Below are positions 61,337 through 64,000 of a stretch of DNA of 64,000 nt, in pieces. Within the stretch, counting starts at the first letter, position 1, and every line of letters begins with the position of its first letter. Both the position numbers and the translations under genes were made by a program. Source of the DNA: Aquabacter spiritensis (GTDB lineage Bacteria; Pseudomonadota; Alphaproteobacteria; Rhizobiales; Xanthobacteraceae); the NCBI RefSeq assembly GCF_004346185.1, contig NZ_SMAI01000008.1:1-64000 (forward strand), in the 5' to 3' direction. Below the pieces are notes generated by a model. The model saw only the letters and a list, made by a program, of their open reading frames with translations, did no database searches and was not told the origin of the DNA.

Positions 61337-62617
61337 TCAGCGGAACAAAGCCGGCAGCCAGAGGGTCACGGCCGGGATGTAGGTGACGAGCATCAGCACC
61401 GCGACCGAGGCGCCGAAGAACGGCCAGATCGTCTTCATCGCCTCGCCGATGCTGATCTTGCCGACCGCACATCCCACGAACAGCACGGAGCCGACCGGCG
61501 GGGTGTTGAGGCCGATGCCGGCATTGAGGATCAGGATCACCCCGAACTGCACCGGATCGATGCCGAACGCCTTGATCAGCGGCAGGAAGATCGGCGTGCA
61601 GATGATGATCATCGGCGCCATGTCCATGAAGGTGCCGAGCACCAGCAGGATGATGTTGATGAGCAGAAGGATGACGTATTTGTTGTCCGAGATGGACTGC
61701 ATCAGTTCGATCGTCGCCTTCGGCACCTGGAGGAAGGCCATCAGCCAGCCGAAGGCGCCCGCCGTGCCGATCACCAGCAGCACCATGGCGGTGGTGCGCA
61801 CGGCGCCGAGGGTCGCGTCCCAGAAGGCGGGAAAATCGAGTTCGCGATAGACCAGAACGGTCACCAGCAGCGCATAGACCACGGCGATGCAGGAGGATTC
61901 CGTCGCGGTGAAGATGCCCGAGCGCACGCCGCCGAAAATAATGCCGATCAGCAGGATGCCCGGCACCGCGGCGACCACCGCGCGCAGCACGCCGCCCCAG
62001 CCGGGAAACACCCCGGCGGGATAGCCGCGGCGGCGCGCCACGACATAGGCCGTGATCATCAAAGCGAGCGCCAGAAGCAGCCCCGGCACGATGCCGGCGG
62101 TGAACAGATCGGCGATCGAGATCGTGCCGCCGGCCGCCAGCGAATAGATGATCATATTGTGCGAGGGCGGGATCAGCAGCGCGATGATCGCCGCGCTCAC
62201 CGTCACGTTCACGGCGTAGTCGCGGGCATAGCCGCGCTTGTCCATCTGGGGGATCATGATCCCGCCGATCGCCGAAGCGTCGGCGACGGCGGAGCCGGAA
62301 ATGCCGCCGAACAGGGTCGAGGCGACGACGTTCACCTGGCCGAGCCCGCCGCGCAGATGCCCCAGCATGGACGCCGCCATGCCGATCAGCCGGTCGGCGA
62401 TGCCGCCGCGCATCATCAGGTCACCGGCGAAGATGAAGAAGGGGATCGCCAGCATCGAGAAGGCGTTCATGCCGGAATTGATCTGCTGAAACACCACGAC
62501 CGGCGGCAGGCCCATATAGAGAATGGTCGCCAGCGAGGCGAGGCCGAGGCAGAAGGCGACCGGCGTGCCGATCAGAAGCAGGAGGGTGAAGACCCCGAAC
62601 AGGATGGTGATCGCCAT
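61337..62617 (-). CDS. TRAP transporter large permease, DctM family
   Basis: 426 aa with about 12 membrane segments. DctM features: FFIFAGDLMMRGGIADRLI, GGISGSAVADASAIGGIMIP and FGVILILNAGIGLNTPPVGS. Forms the channel with the DctQ protein 9 bases upstream. By context it imports (oligo)galacturonate-derived unsaturated uronates. Confidence 0.95.
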   Translation of the reverse strand: MAITILFGVFTLLLLIGTPVAFCLGLASLATILYMGLPPVVVFQQINSGMNAFSMLAIPFFIFAGDLMMRGGIADRLIGMAASMLGHLRGGLGQVNVVASTLFGGISGSAVADASAIGGIMIPQMDKRGYARDYAVNVTVSAAIIALLIPPSHNMIIYSLAAGGTISIADLFTAGIVPGLLLALALMITAYVVARRRGYPAGVFPGWGGVLRAVVAAVPGILLIGIIFGGVRSGIFTATESSCIAVVYALLVTVLVYRELDFPAFWDATLGAVRTTAMVLLVIGTAGAFGWLMAFLQVPKATIELMQSISDNKYVILLLINIILLVLGTFMDMAPMIIICTPIFLPLIKAFGIDPVQFGVILILNAGIGLNTPPVGSVLFVGCAVGKISIGEAMKTIWPFFGASVAVLMLVTYIPAVTLWLPALFR

Positions 62618-62626
62618 GACCGGCCC

Positions 62627-63193
62627 CTATTCCACCGTGTGCTCGCCGTGCAGCGGGACGTCGGCGACGGTCTCGCTGGTCAGGTGCGCCAGAAGCTTTT
62701 CAAAGGAGAACAGAGCGATCAGCGCGCCGCCGCCGACCAGGGGGAGGTAATCCAGCCCCTGCGGCAGCGCGATGCCGGCCATGTTCGCGGACCAGGTGCC
62801 CATGGCGAGCTGCCAGCCGTAATAGGCCATGGCGCCGCCGAACAGCATCACCAGAAGATCGGTCAGCACCGCCATCGCCCGGCGCAGCGGCGGCGGGGCG
62901 ACGTGGAGGCCGATCTCGAAGCCGAGATGATTGCCCTCGCGGACCCCGACCGCCGCCCCGAGCAGGATGAACCAGCTCATCAGCAGCAGCGAAAAGGGCT
63001 CGGTCCAGCTCGGCGAATCGTTCAGCAGATAGCGCCCGATCACCTGCCAGGCGACGCAGCCGGTCATCACCAGAAGCCCGAGCCCCGACACCCACAGGGC
63101 GACGATGGACAGAAGGCGCACGGCGCGGCGCAAAGGGAGCAAGGCTGGGAAGGGTCCCATGGCGTGCGGCCTCTGGAGTGAGATCTGGCTCAT
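62627..63193 (-). CDS. TRAP transporter small permease, DctQ family
   Basis: 188 aa, four hydrophobic segments with the DctQ pattern (VIGRYLLNDSPSWTEPFSLL). N-terminal basic tail. Between dctP and dctM; separated from dctP by a 97-base gap with a strong hairpin. Confidence 0.93.
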   Translation of the reverse strand: MSQISLQRPHAMGPFPALLPLRRAVRLLSIVALWVSGLGLLVMTGCVAWQVIGRYLLNDSPSWTEPFSLLLMSWFILLGAAVGVREGNHLGFEIGLHVAPPPLRRAMAVLTDLLVMLFGGAMAYYGWQLAMGTWSANMAGIALPQGLDYLPLVGGGALIALFSFEKLLAHLTSETVADVPLHGEHTVE

Positions 63194-63255
63194 GGCGCGG
63201 GGCTCGTCGCACGGTCAGGGCACAGGCCGGAGAAGCGGGCGGGCAGAGCGGAGAA

Positions 63256-63284
63256 CGGCGGCCCGGCACGAAGCCGGGCCGCCG
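63256..63284 (-). other. Intercistronic hairpin after the TRAP binding-protein gene
   Basis: CGGCGGCCCGGC-ACGAA-GCCGGGCCGCCG, a perfect 12-bp stem with a 5-base loop, 6 bases after the dctP stop. Same position as the hairpin at 32601-32626 after another binding protein; it probably stabilises dctP mRNA over the permease mRNA. Confidence 0.7.
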
Positions 63285-63290
63285 GGCGGA

Positions 63291-64000
63291 TCATTGGGTC
63301 GCCTTGATGCGGTCGACCAGGCTCTTCATCTTTTCGGAGGTGACGAACTTGTCGTAGACCGGCTTCATCGCGTCGATGAAGGGCTGCTTCTCCACCTCGT
63401 TGATGAGGGCGCCGCCCTTGACCACCTTGGCCTTGGCCTCGGCGTCGCGCGCCGCCCACAATTCGCGCATCTTCAGGGTGGCGGCGGCGCCGGCCTCCTT
63501 GAAGATCTTCTGATCGCCCGGCGAGAGCTTGTCCCACGCCATCTTCGACATCACGAAGACCTCGGGCGCCATCGAATGCTCGGTCAGCGAATAATATTTC
63601 GCGACTTCGTAGTGCTTGACCGATTCATAGGAGGGATAATTGTTCTCCGCCCCGTCGACGAGGCCGGTCTGCAGCGCCGAATAAAGCTCGCCGAACGGCA
63701 TCGGCGTCGCATTGGCGCCGAGCGCGTTGATCATCGAGATGAACAGGTCCGATTGCTGGACCCGGATCTTCATCCCCTTCATATCGGCCAAGGTCTTGAT
63801 CGGCCGCTTGGAATTGTAGATCGAGCGGGCCCCGCTGTCGAAGAAGCCGAGCACGATCAGGCCGTGCGGCTCGAACGCCTTGGCGATCTCGCCCCCGAGC
63901 GGACCGTCGACCACCTTGTACATGTGGTCCACCGAGCGGAACAGGAACGGCAGGCCCAGCACCGCCGTCTCGGGGATGAGATTGTTGAAGGGCGCCGTAT
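63291..64000 (-). CDS. TRAP transporter substrate-binding protein, DctP family (partial, N-terminus beyond the window)
   Basis: About 236 residues of the C-terminal part; the frame continues off the right edge (NLIPETAVLGLPFLFRSVDH). DctP motifs: KTLADMKGMKIRVQQSDLFI with the carboxylate-binding Arg, NALGANATPMPFGELYSALQ and GLVDGAENNYPSY. Periplasmic partner of the DctQM permease and kdu genes. The signal peptide is not in the window. Confidence 0.94.
   Translation of the reverse strand, partial: TAPFNNLIPETAVLGLPFLFRSVDHMYKVVDGPLGGEIAKAFEPHGLIVLGFFDSGARSIYNSKRPIKTLADMKGMKIRVQQSDLFISMINALGANATPMPFGELYSALQTGLVDGAENNYPSYESVKHYEVAKYYSLTEHSMAPEVFVMSKMAWDKLSPGDQKIFKEAGAAATLKMRELWAARDAEAKAKVVKGGALINEVEKQPFIDAMKPVYDKFVTSEKMKSLVDRIKATQ

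Overview
The window is GC-rich chromosomal DNA from an alphaproteobacterium, most likely a Hyphomicrobiales (rhizobial) member. Pointers are the end of an rRNA operon (23S tail and 5S), the housekeeping blocks dapD/prfC, fdxA - S4 protein - SUV3-like helicase and metX-metW, FadR/IclR/LysR-controlled catabolic operons, and several orphan TctC-type binding proteins. No species is claimed.

Layout. 0-0.4 kb: end of the rRNA operon with a shared terminator. 0.45-7.9 kb: a minus-strand cluster with two paralogous 408-aa alpha/beta hydrolases on either side of an NMT1/TauABC-like ABC transporter and a papain-fold (BtrH/C39-like) protein, with an XRE-cupin regulator upstream. 7.9-14 kb: a FadR-type repressor divergent from a fumarylacetoacetate-hydrolase-family enzyme, a TctC protein, a two-subunit molybdenum hydroxylase and a cytoplasmic ModA-like protein. 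14-21.4 kb: another TctC, then a CoA-transferase III / ThDP lyase / CoA-transferase III / methylacyl-CoA-racemase-like / isochorismatase-like operon. 21.4-22.6 kb: an Abi-like HEPN protein and a broken XRE gene. 22.6-28.9 kb: a LysR regulator, a TctC protein and a five-gene operon of ferredoxin, ferredoxin reductase, Rieske protein and two amidohydrolases. 29-34.9 kb: LacI regulator, binding-protein-dependent ABC importer and metallophosphoesterase. 35-36.9 kb: an island scar at tRNA-Ser with a decayed serine recombinase, an att-like repeat and one low-GC gene. 37-48.4 kb: core genes. 48.5-50 kb: a soluble PAS-PAS chemoreceptor.

50-55.4 kb is accessory DNA. An IS481 remnant, an IS5 tail, an ATPase scrap and a nuclease-toxin-like fragment with an immunity-like gene flank a 1095-aa autotransporter. 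Its passenger carries the hallmarks of a two-lobed pepsin-like aspartic protease: two DTG motifs, a YG flap and the terminal ILG motif. This is the most unusual gene in the window. 55.5-59.3 kb: an IclR regulator divergent from a TctC protein and a ThDP enzyme, with matching operators. 59.4-64 kb: kdgF-kduD-kduI with a TRAP transporter, for uptake and isomerisation of unsaturated uronates from pectin-like polymers.

The overall picture is a soil or plant-associated heterotroph whose chromosome here is mostly small, locally regulated catabolic and uptake modules between core genes, with two decayed insertion hot spots. Coordinates and motifs were read by eye; no database search was run, so substrate assignments are inferences.
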